Assembly: GCA_964391015.1 (NCBI GenBank)
Contig: CAYMKU010000004.1
Coordinates: 1 to 64,000, forward strand
Origin: XYD12-FULL-36-8 sp964391015
GTDB lineage: Bacteria > Bacteroidota > Ignavibacteria > Ignavibacteriales > Ignavibacteriaceae
Reading direction: 5' to 3'
Length of the DNA: 64,000 nt
The position numbers were made by a program, and so were the translations under genes. Positions 42,843-51,109 of the stretch are shown piece by piece (positions within the stretch are counted from its first letter, which is position 1; each line of letters begins with the position of its first letter). The notes below the pieces were generated by a model. It was not told where the DNA came from, searched no databases, and saw only the letters and a program-made list of their open reading frames with translations.

Positions 42843-45800
42843 ATGGGAGTAAATCCCTTTAACAATTCGCAGTTGAAAACATCATTTGAATTTCATGTTG
42901 CAAAAAATTTTCGGTTAAAATATCAGCTTGACAAAGCGTTGTTCTCAATTAATGGTGATTTAATTATTGCAAATTTTCGCCAGGCAAGAGAACTCTCAAA
43001 TAAAATAAATGAAAAAAGGAAAAGTGAAGGTAATGCAGATCAACAAATTACTCCGGGGTTGATAAATGCAGTTGGATTGATCCATGAAATATTTCATTTC
43101 CTAATTCGATGGTATGAAGAGAAAGAAAATCCTGGAGTAATTAAACGAACACTTCTTTCATTAACACAGCATTTAGATGAAAAAGAATTAGATAAAGTAT
43201 TTCTTGAATATATTGAGGAGTTCCCTCCACTTAATGTTCATCTTGGTAAAATAACTTCCGCAGATTATCTAAGTGGTTCGACAAATAATAAATCTAACAA
43301 AGAAACTATTCTTGAAGAATTAATACTTCTTCAGCTTGAAAACATTAACCCCGCTGGGAAACTGCTTAAAGAATTATACGACGACAAAAAACTTTCTGAA
43401 AAGACAAAATATTTTGAATTGATTAAGGAAACTGAAAATTATCTTGCTACTGAAAAAACTTTCGGACCAGAAAATTTACCCCTTGTTCAATTTCTTAAGA
43501 AACCCATTATTACAAATCCACATAATTTAGAGGGTCAGCTCGATTACATTCTTACTAATTACAGTCTTTATGTTTACGATGTATTTCATAAAAGAATTCT
43601 CTCGGGTAAAGATTTAATTCAAGAGGATATAAAACTTTTTATTCAACATGGAGGTGGCGAAAAAGGAACTCCTCCCGTTCCACAGTTTAATGAGCTTAAA
43701 GATTATTACGAATATTTAAAATCAAAGTTAAAATCTGGAGCAGAACTTACTGCAGATGAAAGTGCATTCTATCATTCGGAATATGAAAAATTTACTCTGG
43801 ACATTGACTGGATGCCTAAAGTGGTGATGATTGCAAAGAATACTTACGTTTGGCTTGATCAGCTTTCAAAAAAATACAGAAGACACATTTATCGCCTTGA
43901 TCAAATTCCAAATGAAGAACTTGACCAGCTTGCGTCATGGAATTTTACTGCACTTTGGTTTATTGGAATTTGGGAACGAAGCAGTGCATCAAAAAAAATT
44001 AAGCACATAACAGGAAATATCGATGCAATTTCATCAGCATATTCTTTGTATGATTATGTTATTTCATCCGAACTCGGTGGTGAAGAAGCATTTGAAAATT
44101 TAAAGCACCGGGCATGGCAACGTGGAATTAGAGTTGCAAGCGACATGGTTCCAAATCACACAGGAATTTATTCTAAATGGGTTGTTGAAAAACCGGATTA
44201 CTTTATCCAAACAAATTATCCTCCTTTTCCAAATTATAGCTTCACAGGTCCTAATCTTTCGGATGATGATAGAGTTGAAGTGAGAATTGAGGACAAATAT
44301 TATTCACAGCAAGATGCAGCAGTTGTGTTTCAGAGAAAAGATAAATACACTGGAGATATTCGCTACTTTTATCACGGTAACGACGGAACTCATATGCCGT
44401 GGAACGATACTTCTCAATTGAATTTACTTATACCTGAGGTTCGTGAATCTCTGATTCAAACTATTATGCATGTAGCACGAAAATTCCCAATCATTCGCTT
44501 TGATGCGGCAATGACACTTGCCAAAAAGCACTACCAGCGTTTATGGTTCCCAGTTCCAGGAACAGGCGGTGCAATTCCTTCACGTTCTGATTATGCAATG
44601 TCACATCAAGATTTTGATAACGCAATACCTAAAGAATTCTGGCGTGAATTAGTTGACCGCATTAATAATGAAATGCCTAACACTCTCCTTCTCGCCGAAG
44701 CATTTTGGTTGATGGAAGGTTATTTCGTTCGAACTCTTGGTATGCATCGAGTTTACAATTCTGCTTTTATGCACATGCTTATGAAAGAAGAGAATGATAA
44801 GTATCATGAATTAATCAAGAACACTCTTGATTTCAATCCTGAAATTTTGAAAAGATATGTTAACTTCATGAGTAACCCTGATGAAGAAACTGCGGTTAAT
44901 CAATTTGGAAAGGGTGATAAGTACTTCGGCATTGCAATGTTGATGGTTACATTACCCGGACTTCCGATGTTTGGTCATGGACAGATTGAAGGATTCTCTG
45001 AAAAGTATGGGATGGAATATAAACGCGCTTACTATGATGAAAGTGTTGATGAATATTTAGTTCACAGGCATGAACATGAAATCTTTCCTCTCACAAAAAA
45101 AAGATATTTATTTGCTGAAGTTGCTAACTTCGAATTTTTCGAACTGTACGATGATTTTGGTAACGTCAACCCCAATATTTTTGCTTTCTCCAATAAATCC
45201 GGATACGAAAAAGTTTTGGTTATTTATAATAATGCCTATCAGGAATGTAAAGGAGTAATAAATTATTCCGTTCCCAAATCTGTAACAGCAAATGATGGTA
45301 CAAAACATCTCGCAAAAACAAAATTGGGAGATACACTTCAATTCAAGTATGATCACAAAATATTCTATATCTGCCGTGATCATAAAACAAACCTCGAGCA
45401 TTTATTTTTAGGTAAGGATATTCTCGATCATGGTTTTTACTTACATCTGCAAGGATATGAGTACAAAATATTTTGGGATTTTAGAGAAGTTTACGACTCA
45501 ACAGGCATTTACGAGAAATTATATCACTGGCTGCAAGGACGGGGCGTACAATCTGTTTCAAATGCAGTAAAGGAACATACTTTAATTCCCGTTCATTCCG
45601 CTTTTGAAGAATTGTTCAACGAAAAAACGTTGCAAAAAATTATTTCATTCTATTTTAATGAATCAGATAGGAAAAAAACGGTAAAAATTCTTGATGAATT
45701 TTTATCAAAAACTAAAAATCTTATAAATGAAATCAATCGTATTGAAAACATTCCGCTTAGTAAGGATAAAATCATTGCAGAATTAAAAAATGATATAATA

Positions 45801-46580
45801 AATATAACAAATTTTGTGAAACTGTGGGATCAATCGCTTAACGAAACAAGAAATAAAAAATTATTAGCTGAGTTAAATGACTCATTAACTGTTTTCAATT
45901 CCAGTTCAGCACAGCATCGCCAGGTATTTTTCGTACTGGATGTTATTAAAAACTTAAATCTAACATATTCACATAAACCTGAGCACGAAAATATTTTCGA
46001 TCATTTGTGGATAGGCAAAAAACTTAACGAGCTTTTTGATAAACAACATTATAATCACGATGTGAAAGAAAGAAACACTAATTTAATTAGGTGTTTAAGT
46101 TCTCATGCTGAATTATATAATTTAAATTTTGACAACGAGAAGAAAAAACAAGTTATAAGTCAGAAGAAAAAAGGCAAAAGTGAAAAAACTGAATTGAGAA
46201 TAGAATCTGTTCTTCTTAACAATTTATTTGAATCATACCTTGTTCGAGACTACCTGAACTACAATGAATATGAGGGGATATTCTATTATTCAAAAGAGAG
46301 ATTCGAATATCTAATGGATTGGCTATTCACCCTGAATAATTTTTCTTCTACTAAGAAACTTTTTGAGGGTAAATCTTTGTTAAGGAAAAGGGTAGCTGCA
46401 AAGGACAAAGATTCCGATATAGAGAAAAAGCTAAAAACAAAATTGCTTAACCAAGTAAAAAAGAATTTTGAGTTCTTCAATAACCTTAAAAAAGTATCTA
46501 ATGAAGTTGGGTATAAGGTAGATGATTTAATTAAATATTTTGAAATGCAAAATCAAGAAACAAAAACCAATAGGAAATGA
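42843..46580 (+). CDS. Very long GH13 (alpha-amylase family) protein
   Basis: A 1245-residue cytoplasmic protein, more than twice the normal alpha-amylase length. Residues ~1-310 are an alpha-helical N-terminal extension of unknown fold. The GH13 barrel runs from ~340 to ~770: DMVPNH (Asp434-His439), IRFDAAMTL with nucleophile Asp554, LLAEAFW with acid/base Glu619 and SNPDEE with Asp680, so the catalytic set is present although the last motif reads NPD instead of the usual NHD. Residues ~860-1245 are a second helical extension rich in Lys and Glu. No signal peptide is seen. It probably acts on intracellular alpha-glucans or glucosyl-phosphates. The next gene overlaps by four bases. Confidence 0.85.
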   Translation: MGVNPFNNSQLKTSFEFHVAKNFRLKYQLDKALFSINGDLIIANFRQARELSNKINEKRKSEGNADQQITPGLINAVGLIHEIFHFLIRWYEEKENPGVIKRTLLSLTQHLDEKELDKVFLEYIEEFPPLNVHLGKITSADYLSGSTNNKSNKETILEELILLQLENINPAGKLLKELYDDKKLSEKTKYFELIKETENYLATEKTFGPENLPLVQFLKKPIITNPHNLEGQLDYILTNYSLYVYDVFHKRILSGKDLIQEDIKLFIQHGGGEKGTPPVPQFNELKDYYEYLKSKLKSGAELTADESAFYHSEYEKFTLDIDWMPKVVMIAKNTYVWLDQLSKKYRRHIYRLDQIPNEELDQLASWNFTALWFIGIWERSSASKKIKHITGNIDAISSAYSLYDYVISSELGGEEAFENLKHRAWQRGIRVASDMVPNHTGIYSKWVVEKPDYFIQTNYPPFPNYSFTGPNLSDDDRVEVRIEDKYYSQQDAAVVFQRKDKYTGDIRYFYHGNDGTHMPWNDTSQLNLLIPEVRESLIQTIMHVARKFPIIRFDAAMTLAKKHYQRLWFPVPGTGGAIPSRSDYAMSHQDFDNAIPKEFWRELVDRINNEMPNTLLLAEAFWLMEGYFVRTLGMHRVYNSAFMHMLMKEENDKYHELIKNTLDFNPEILKRYVNFMSNPDEETAVNQFGKGDKYFGIAMLMVTLPGLPMFGHGQIEGFSEKYGMEYKRAYYDESVDEYLVHRHEHEIFPLTKKRYLFAEVANFEFFELYDDFGNVNPNIFAFSNKSGYEKVLVIYNNAYQECKGVINYSVPKSVTANDGTKHLAKTKLGDTLQFKYDHKIFYICRDHKTNLEHLFLGKDILDHGFYLHLQGYEYKIFWDFREVYDSTGIYEKLYHWLQGRGVQSVSNAVKEHTLIPVHSAFEELFNEKTLQKIISFYFNESDRKKTVKILDEFLSKTKNLINEINRIENIPLSKDKIIAELKNDIINITNFVKLWDQSLNETRNKKLLAELNDSLTVFNSSSAQHRQVFFVLDVIKNLNLTYSHKPEHENIFDHLWIGKKLNELFDKQHYNHDVKERNTNLIRCLSSHAELYNLNFDNEKKKQVISQKKKGKSEKTELRIESVLLNNLFESYLVRDYLNYNEYEGIFYYSKERFEYLMDWLFTLNNFSSTKKLFEGKSLLRKRVAAKDKDSDIEKKLKTKLLNQVKKNFEFFNNLKKVSNEVGYKVDDLIKYFEMQNQETKTNRK

Positions 46581-48328
46581 CACTGATGAAGAAATCAACG
46601 TTATATGTACTTATGTTTTTTCTAAGCTGCTCGGAAAAATCTTATCCTCAATTCACTTTGCAGAATGCCTTTCCAAATCTCACATTTACCAATCCAGTTG
46701 ATTTGCAAAACGCGGGTGATGGAACCGACAGAATATTCGCAGTTGAACAAGCGGGTGTAATATCAGTTTTTGAGAACAATGCTAATGTCTCTGTGAAGAA
46801 AAAATTTCTCGACATTACAGACAGTGTTTCAAGCGGCGGCGAAATGGGATTGCTTGGTTTAGCTTTCCATCCCAACTATGAAAACAATGGTTACTTTTAT
46901 GTTAATTATACAAAGTCCTTACCCTATCGAAGAACCTTAATTGTCAGATTTAAAGTAAGCAGCACAAATCCAGATTCTGCTGACAGAAGCTCATCCAAAA
47001 TCTTAATGGAAATTGCTCAACCATACAGCAATCATAATGGAGGGCAATTAGCTTTTGGACCTGATGGTTATCTTTACATTGCTCTTGGCGATGGTGGTTC
47101 CGGTGGTGATCCACAAAACAATGGACAAAATAAGTCTTCGTGGTTAGGAAAGCTTTTGAGAATAGATGTAGATCATACCCAAGGTTCGCTTAACTATGCT
47201 ATTCCCCCAGATAACCCATTTGCAAATAACACTCAAGGTTACAAAGAAGAAATTTATGCTTATGGATTACGCAATCCTTGGCGATTCAGCTTCGATTTTT
47301 CTATCGGAAGATTGTGGTGTGCTGATGTCGGGCAAGGTGACTGGGAAGAAGTTGACATAATTACCAACGGAGGAAATTACGGCTGGCGATGTTATGAAGG
47401 CAATCACTCATACAACCAAACAGGCTGTTCGGGCACAAACTACTTATTTCCTATATGGGAGTACTCCCACAGCGAAGGATATTCAATTACAGGTGGTTAT
47501 GTTTATCGCGGACCAAACCTGCCGGAACTTTACGGAAAATATATTTATGCTGACTACGGCACAAGGAAAATATGGGCGTTAACTTACGACGGGATTAACC
47601 CTGCTGCTAATCAATTACTGTTAACAGCAAGCGGATCAATTACCTCGTTCGGTGTTGATATGAATAACGAATTATACATTTGCTCGTTTGATAGTAAGAT
47701 TTATCGCTTTACTCCAACCGCTTCTGTCGTTGCCCCATCAAACTTAAGGTTCATTATCAACAGCTCAACTTCAGTAACATTAAGCTGGAATGATAACTCC
47801 ATCAATGAAACCGGATTTAAGATTGAAAGAAAAATAGGTTCGGGTAAATTCAATTTAATTGATTCAGTTAGTGCTAATGTTACAACTTACACAGATAATT
47901 CTGTTGCTGATACTGCCATATATTCCTATAGAGTTTATGCTTTTAATTCAAGCTCATCATCCGGTTACAGTAATACAGCTTCTGTTCTAAGTGGAATTAA
48001 TGATGAGTTGAATTCATTACCGGGAACATTTGAACTATACCAAAACTACCCTAACCCATTTAATCCGTCAACTAAAATTGTGTACACAATTCCGTCCCTC
48101 ACCCCCTCCCTCTCCCTTAGGGAGAGGGTGTCCGAAGGACAGGTGAGGGTAATACTAAAAGTTTATGACCTTCTCGGCAATGAGGCGGCAACATTAGTTG
48201 ACGAAGTAAAAACTTCTGGAGTTTATGAAGCAAGCTGGAATGCAGATAACCTTACAAGCGGAATATATTTTTATAGATTACATGCGGGTACTTTTTCAAC
48301 TTCAAAAAAGATGATACTACTAAGGTAA
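46577..48328 (+). CDS. Secreted PQQ-type sugar dehydrogenase with T9SS sorting domain
   Basis: A 583-residue exported protein. The N-terminus has a short signal (KKSTLYVLMFFLSC); the start may be the ATG at 46577, which overlaps the upstream stop as ATGA, or the ATG at 46586. Residues ~25-385 form the six-bladed glucose/sorbosone dehydrogenase propeller: GEMGLLGLAFHPNYENNGYF, NGGQLAFGPDGYLYIALGDG, YGLRNPWRFSFD and ADVGQGDWEEVDII. A fibronectin-III-like domain follows (~390-475). The end is a type A sorting domain (NYPNPFNPSTK, VYDLLGNEAATLVDE, SKKMILLR) containing the 54-bp palindromic insert at 48096-48149. The substrate sugar is unknown. Confidence 0.88.
   Translation: MTLMKKSTLYVLMFFLSCSEKSYPQFTLQNAFPNLTFTNPVDLQNAGDGTDRIFAVEQAGVISVFENNANVSVKKKFLDITDSVSSGGEMGLLGLAFHPNYENNGYFYVNYTKSLPYRRTLIVRFKVSSTNPDSADRSSSKILMEIAQPYSNHNGGQLAFGPDGYLYIALGDGGSGGDPQNNGQNKSSWLGKLLRIDVDHTQGSLNYAIPPDNPFANNTQGYKEEIYAYGLRNPWRFSFDFSIGRLWCADVGQGDWEEVDIITNGGNYGWRCYEGNHSYNQTGCSGTNYLFPIWEYSHSEGYSITGGYVYRGPNLPELYGKYIYADYGTRKIWALTYDGINPAANQLLLTASGSITSFGVDMNNELYICSFDSKIYRFTPTASVVAPSNLRFIINSSTSVTLSWNDNSINETGFKIERKIGSGKFNLIDSVSANVTTYTDNSVADTAIYSYRVYAFNSSSSSGYSNTASVLSGINDELNSLPGTFELYQNYPNPFNPSTKIVYTIPSLTPSLSLRERVSEGQVRVILKVYDLLGNEAATLVDEVKTSGVYEASWNADNLTSGIYFYRLHAGTFSTSKKMILLR
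48096..48149. repeat. 54-bp three-stem palindromic element, copy 2, in frame in a sorting domain
   Basis: Arms CCCTCACC (48096-48103) and GGTGAGGG (48142-48149) enclose a 9-bp hairpin (48108-48116/48120-48128, loop TTA) and GTCC-GAA-GGAC (48130-48140). It reads LTPSLSLRERVSEGQVR in the protein, lies in the same codon phase as copy 1 and sits at the same place between YTIP and LKVYDLLG. The outermost pair of the inner stem is C-G here and T-A in copy 1, a compensatory change. Confidence 0.85.
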
Positions 48329-48427
48329 TATTTCACTTTAAGATTTGATCAGAATACTTTCCCATAAAACATTTAGGCAATATGAAATTTTACGGTGATG
48401 TACTTCAGAGAATAAGCGCGATTATAT

Positions 48428-48453
48428 TAATGACACGATACATCGTGTTATTA
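48428..48453. repeat. Palindromic repeat unit ACACGAT-N2-ATCGTGT type
   Basis: TAATGACACGAT (48428-48439) pairs with ATCGTGTTATTA (48442-48453). There is no T-run, so it is unlikely to be an efficient intrinsic terminator. It has the look of a dispersed palindromic repeat, and only one copy is in this window. Confidence 0.45.
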
Positions 48454-48674
48454 CAGGATCATGTTTCTTCTCAATTTTGAAAAATATTAGGCTACAATTG
48501 CTCATTATCCTTTTTCTGGAGCTTTTATCCTTTTACTTCTCTCATTCTTACTTTTATAAGCTAATAATCACAAAATAAGTTGGTGTCTTGGCGGCTCGGA
48601 TTAATAGTCTGGTTTAGAAAAACGGGTAAGAAAGATATTTATATGGCAATATAAATTTTATAATCAAGCTAAAC

Positions 48675-48701
48675 AAAAAACCCTCCGAGCGGAGGGTTTT
48701 T
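48675..48701 (-). terminator. Terminator downstream of rpmA
   Basis: CCCTCC-GAGC-GGAGGG at 48681-48696 is flanked by six A on the left and five T on the right, so on the - strand a T-run follows the stem. It lies 20 bases after the rpmA stop. Confidence 0.85.
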
Positions 48702-48721
48702 AATTTCAATTTATATTATGC

Positions 48722-48976
48722 CTATGCAGGATCAATGTTAACAAATTGTCTATCGCCTCTGCGTATTTCAAACGTTACTTTACCGTCAGCAGTTGCAAAT
48801 AAAGTATCATCACCACCGCGCATAACATTTCTACCAGCATGGAATTTAGTTCCTCTTTGACGAACAATTATATTTCCAGCTAAAACCTGCTCACCGCCAA
48901 ATCGTTTAACACCTAAACGCTGTGCATTGCTGTCTCTGCCATTACGTGTAGAACCTTGACCTTTTTTATGTGCCAT
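48722..48976 (-). CDS. rpmA: 50S ribosomal protein L27
   Basis: An 84-residue ribosomal protein whose N-terminus reaches the peptidyl-transferase centre. It begins AHKKGQGSTRNGRDSNAQRL with no N-terminal extension, so no Prp-type processing is expected. GVKRFGGEQVLAGNIIVRQR and GTKFHAGRNV are family-defining. It lies 11 bases after rplU and is followed by a terminator. Confidence 0.98.
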   Translation of the reverse strand: MAHKKGQGSTRNGRDSNAQRLGVKRFGGEQVLAGNIIVRQRGTKFHAGRNVMRGGDDTLFATADGKVTFEIRRGDRQFVNIDPA

Positions 48977-48987
48977 AACTAAATCTC

Positions 48988-49296
48988 CTATCCGATCTTT
49001 GTAATTTCAATTTTGGTTAATTGCTGACGATGACCTATTTTTTTCCTGTATCCCGTTCGGCGTTTCTTTTTGAAGGTGATAACTTTATCATCTTTCACAT
49101 GCTCTAAAACTTTTGCGGATACAGCCATACCATTCAAATATGGAGAACCAATTTTAGTAGCTTTTCCATCATTAAAAAGAAGCACTGAATCAAACTTTAG
49201 TGTAGCATCAACTTCAGCTTGCAATTTGGGAACAAAATATTGAGCTTTCTCAGCAACCTTAAATTGGTGACCTTTAATATCTACAACTGCGAACAT
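48988..49296 (-). CDS. rplU: 50S ribosomal protein L21
   Basis: A 102-residue ribosomal protein that binds 23S rRNA domain I. It starts MFAVVDIKGHQFKVAEKAQY and ends HRQQLTKIEITKIG, with the conserved RRTGYRKKIGHRQ stretch. It is co-transcribed with rpmA, the standard L21-L27 pair. A Bacteroidetes-type promoter lies just upstream at 49328-49358. Confidence 0.98.
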   Translation of the reverse strand: MFAVVDIKGHQFKVAEKAQYFVPKLQAEVDATLKFDSVLLFNDGKATKIGSPYLNGMAVSAKVLEHVKDDKVITFKKKRRTGYRKKIGHRQQLTKIEITKIG

Positions 49297-49327
49297 TTTA
49301 TCCTCTTAATATTCAAATTTTAGGCAA

Positions 49328-49358
49328 CAAATTTAATTATTAACTGCTATCAAGTCAA
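49328..49358 (-). promoter_or_regulatory. Bacteroidetes-type promoter of rplU-rpmA
   Basis: On the - strand a TTG (49356-49358) is followed after 20 bases by TAAATTTG (49328-49335), matching the TTTG-N19-21-TAnnTTTG consensus. The rplU start codon is about 31 bases further on, giving a short leader. A ribosomal-protein operon is where a strong housekeeping promoter is expected. Confidence 0.55.
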
Positions 49359-49398
49359 TGAAACAACGGAAAAATAATTTGCTAAAAACGAGCTTATT

Positions 49399-50445
49399 TC
49401 ACTTTTTTAGCTTGAATGAGAACTCTGAGCCTTCTCCAATCTTACTTTTAACTGAAATATTGGAGCCGTGTGCTTCAATGATGTGCTTTACAATGGCTAA
49501 TCCAAGTCCTGTACCACCCACTTCCCTTGAACGTACTTTATCTACCCTGTAAAACCGTTCGAATATTCTGCTCAAATCTTCTTCCGGAATTCCAATACCT
49601 GTATCACGGACAATTATTCTTCCAAATTTTTTATCTTCTTCTACTAATACTTCAACTTTACCTGTCTCAGTATATTTGATGGCATTTGTAATTAGGTTGT
49701 CCAAAGCTTGTTTTAATTTGTTTTTATCTCCAAATAATTTCAGATTTCCTTTTGCGGTGTGATAGATTAGTTCCAAATGCTTTTCATAGGCAAGGGCTCT
49801 TGATTGATCTACAATCGGCTTTAGGAAATCATTAACATCAAAATATCTGTAGCTCAATCTCATCTCGCCAGATTCTATCATTGAAATGTCAATCAGATCA
49901 TTCAACAAATTGCTTAAGTTAATTGTGTGCTCGGCTGCCTTCTCAAGAAAATGTTTGTTCACTTTAGGATCATCAATAGCGCCATCGCGAAGTGTTTCGA
50001 TGTATCCCTGAATGGCAAAAATGGGATTCCTCAGTTCATGAGAAACATTACCGAGAAATTCTGTTCGGATTCGTTCAAGCTTTTTAAGATAATCAATGTC
50101 ACCCTTATTCTTGATAAACATCTCTTTAATTTCATCTTCAAGCTTTTGCAGATGTTTCCCCAGATAAATCTCAGCAGACTCATGCAGTTCATTCTTCCTG
50201 ATACCGCAAATAATTTTTCTTATCTCTTCAATTTCAGCGTTTCGCTTTTTACCAATTTGAATAAAGTAAATTAAGCTTATAATTAATATGATGATAATAA
50301 ACGGGATGAGAATAATTAATCTTTGTTCAAAAAGAAGGGCTGTGATTATGACAAAAAGATTTAAAAGTAAAAATTCTTTTAAGTAGAAACGAAATGAGTA
50401 AAGATTAAACTTTACTTTTTCCCAGCGATTTGAATTTATATCCAA
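49399..50445 (-). CDS. phoR: Membrane sensor histidine kinase, PhoR-like
   Basis: A 348-residue inner-membrane kinase paired with the response regulator directly upstream. Two adjacent hydrophobic segments (residues ~24-36 and ~43-62) anchor it with almost no periplasmic loop, so the stimulus is probably sensed in or at the membrane. A coiled linker follows. The phosphorylated residue is His136 in FLGNVSHELRNPIFAIQGY. The ATPase boxes are NLITNAIKYTETGKVEV (N), RDTGIGIPEED (G1), FERFYRVD (F) and GGTGLGLAIVKHIIEAHG (G2). It overlaps the regulator gene by 41 bases. The phoR name is by resemblance; a phosphate role is not shown. Confidence 0.88.
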   Translation of the reverse strand: MDINSNRWEKVKFNLYSFRFYLKEFLLLNLFVIITALLFEQRLIILIPFIIIILIISLIYFIQIGKKRNAEIEEIRKIICGIRKNELHESAEIYLGKHLQKLEDEIKEMFIKNKGDIDYLKKLERIRTEFLGNVSHELRNPIFAIQGYIETLRDGAIDDPKVNKHFLEKAAEHTINLSNLLNDLIDISMIESGEMRLSYRYFDVNDFLKPIVDQSRALAYEKHLELIYHTAKGNLKLFGDKNKLKQALDNLITNAIKYTETGKVEVLVEEDKKFGRIIVRDTGIGIPEEDLSRIFERFYRVDKVRSREVGGTGLGLAIVKHIIEAHGSNISVKSKIGEGSEFSFKLKK

Positions 50446-51109
50446 CTCCTTTCACGGTTTCAATTAGATCGGCATGTTTCCCCAACTTCTCGCGGATTTT
50501 TCTGATATGTACATCAATGGTTCTATCAACAACGTAAACATCTAATCCCCATACATCTTTAAGCAGTGTATCTCTATCTAAAACTTTTTCCGGATTATTT
50601 GCAAAATAATAAAGCAGTTCAAATTCTTTTCGCGGTAAAATTTTTTCTTTGCCGTCTATATTCACCAGATATCTTCTTCTGTCAATGTAGAGAGGGCCAA
50701 TTCTGATATCTGCCGGAAGTGATTTCTCCCCAGACTTTTTAACATCTTTTCTTAGGTTGGAATTAACTCTTGCAATCAATTTCTTAGGTGAAATAGGTTT
50801 CTGAATGAAATCGTTTGCACCAATTTCCAATCCATGAATTTCATCAACCTCACTCGATTTTGCAGTAAGAAAAATAACTGGTGTATGCTTGAATTCAGGT
50901 AATGATCTAACTTTTTTGCACACATCGTAACCGCTTAATTGAGGCATCATTATATCTAAAATTATAAGATCAGGTTTTCCCGAAAGCTTCTTTAATGCTT
51001 CCATTCCATCATACGCAGTAATAACATCAAACCCCTCTTGCACTAAGTTGTATTGAAGAAATTCAACTATATCTTTCTCATCATCAACAAGAAGTATTTT
51101 AGTTTTCAT
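50405..51109 (-). CDS. phoB: OmpR/PhoB-family response regulator
   Basis: A 234-residue DNA-binding regulator. The receiver domain (residues 1-120) has the acidic pocket Asp9/Asp10 (LLVDDEKDI), the phospho-acceptor Asp52 (LIILDIMMPQLSGYD) and Lys84 (FLTAKSSE). The C-terminal winged helix (residues ~130-230) shows LPRKEFELLYYFANNPEKVL and VDRTIDVHIRKIREKLG. It overlaps the kinase by 41 bases and the upstream oxidoreductase by four, so its synthesis is translationally coupled to both. The target genes are unknown. Confidence 0.92.
   Translation of the reverse strand: MKTKILLVDDEKDIVEFLQYNLVQEGFDVITAYDGMEALKKLSGKPDLIILDIMMPQLSGYDVCKKVRSLPEFKHTPVIFLTAKSSEVDEIHGLEIGANDFIQKPISPKKLIARVNSNLRKDVKKSGEKSLPADIRIGPLYIDRRRYLVNIDGKEKILPRKEFELLYYFANNPEKVLDRDTLLKDVWGLDVYVVDRTIDVHIRKIREKLGKHADLIETVKGVGYKFKSLGKSKV

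Larger units (their letters stand above)
48329..48721. other. 393-bp intergenic region with a palindrome and the rpmA terminator
   Basis: No coding sequence is supported. It contains a 12-bp near-perfect hairpin at 48428-48453 (TAATGACACGAT / ATCGTGTTATTA, one G.U on the + strand) and the - strand terminator of the rplU-rpmA unit at 48675-48701. The remainder is AT-rich and nothing else was recognised. Confidence 0.6.
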
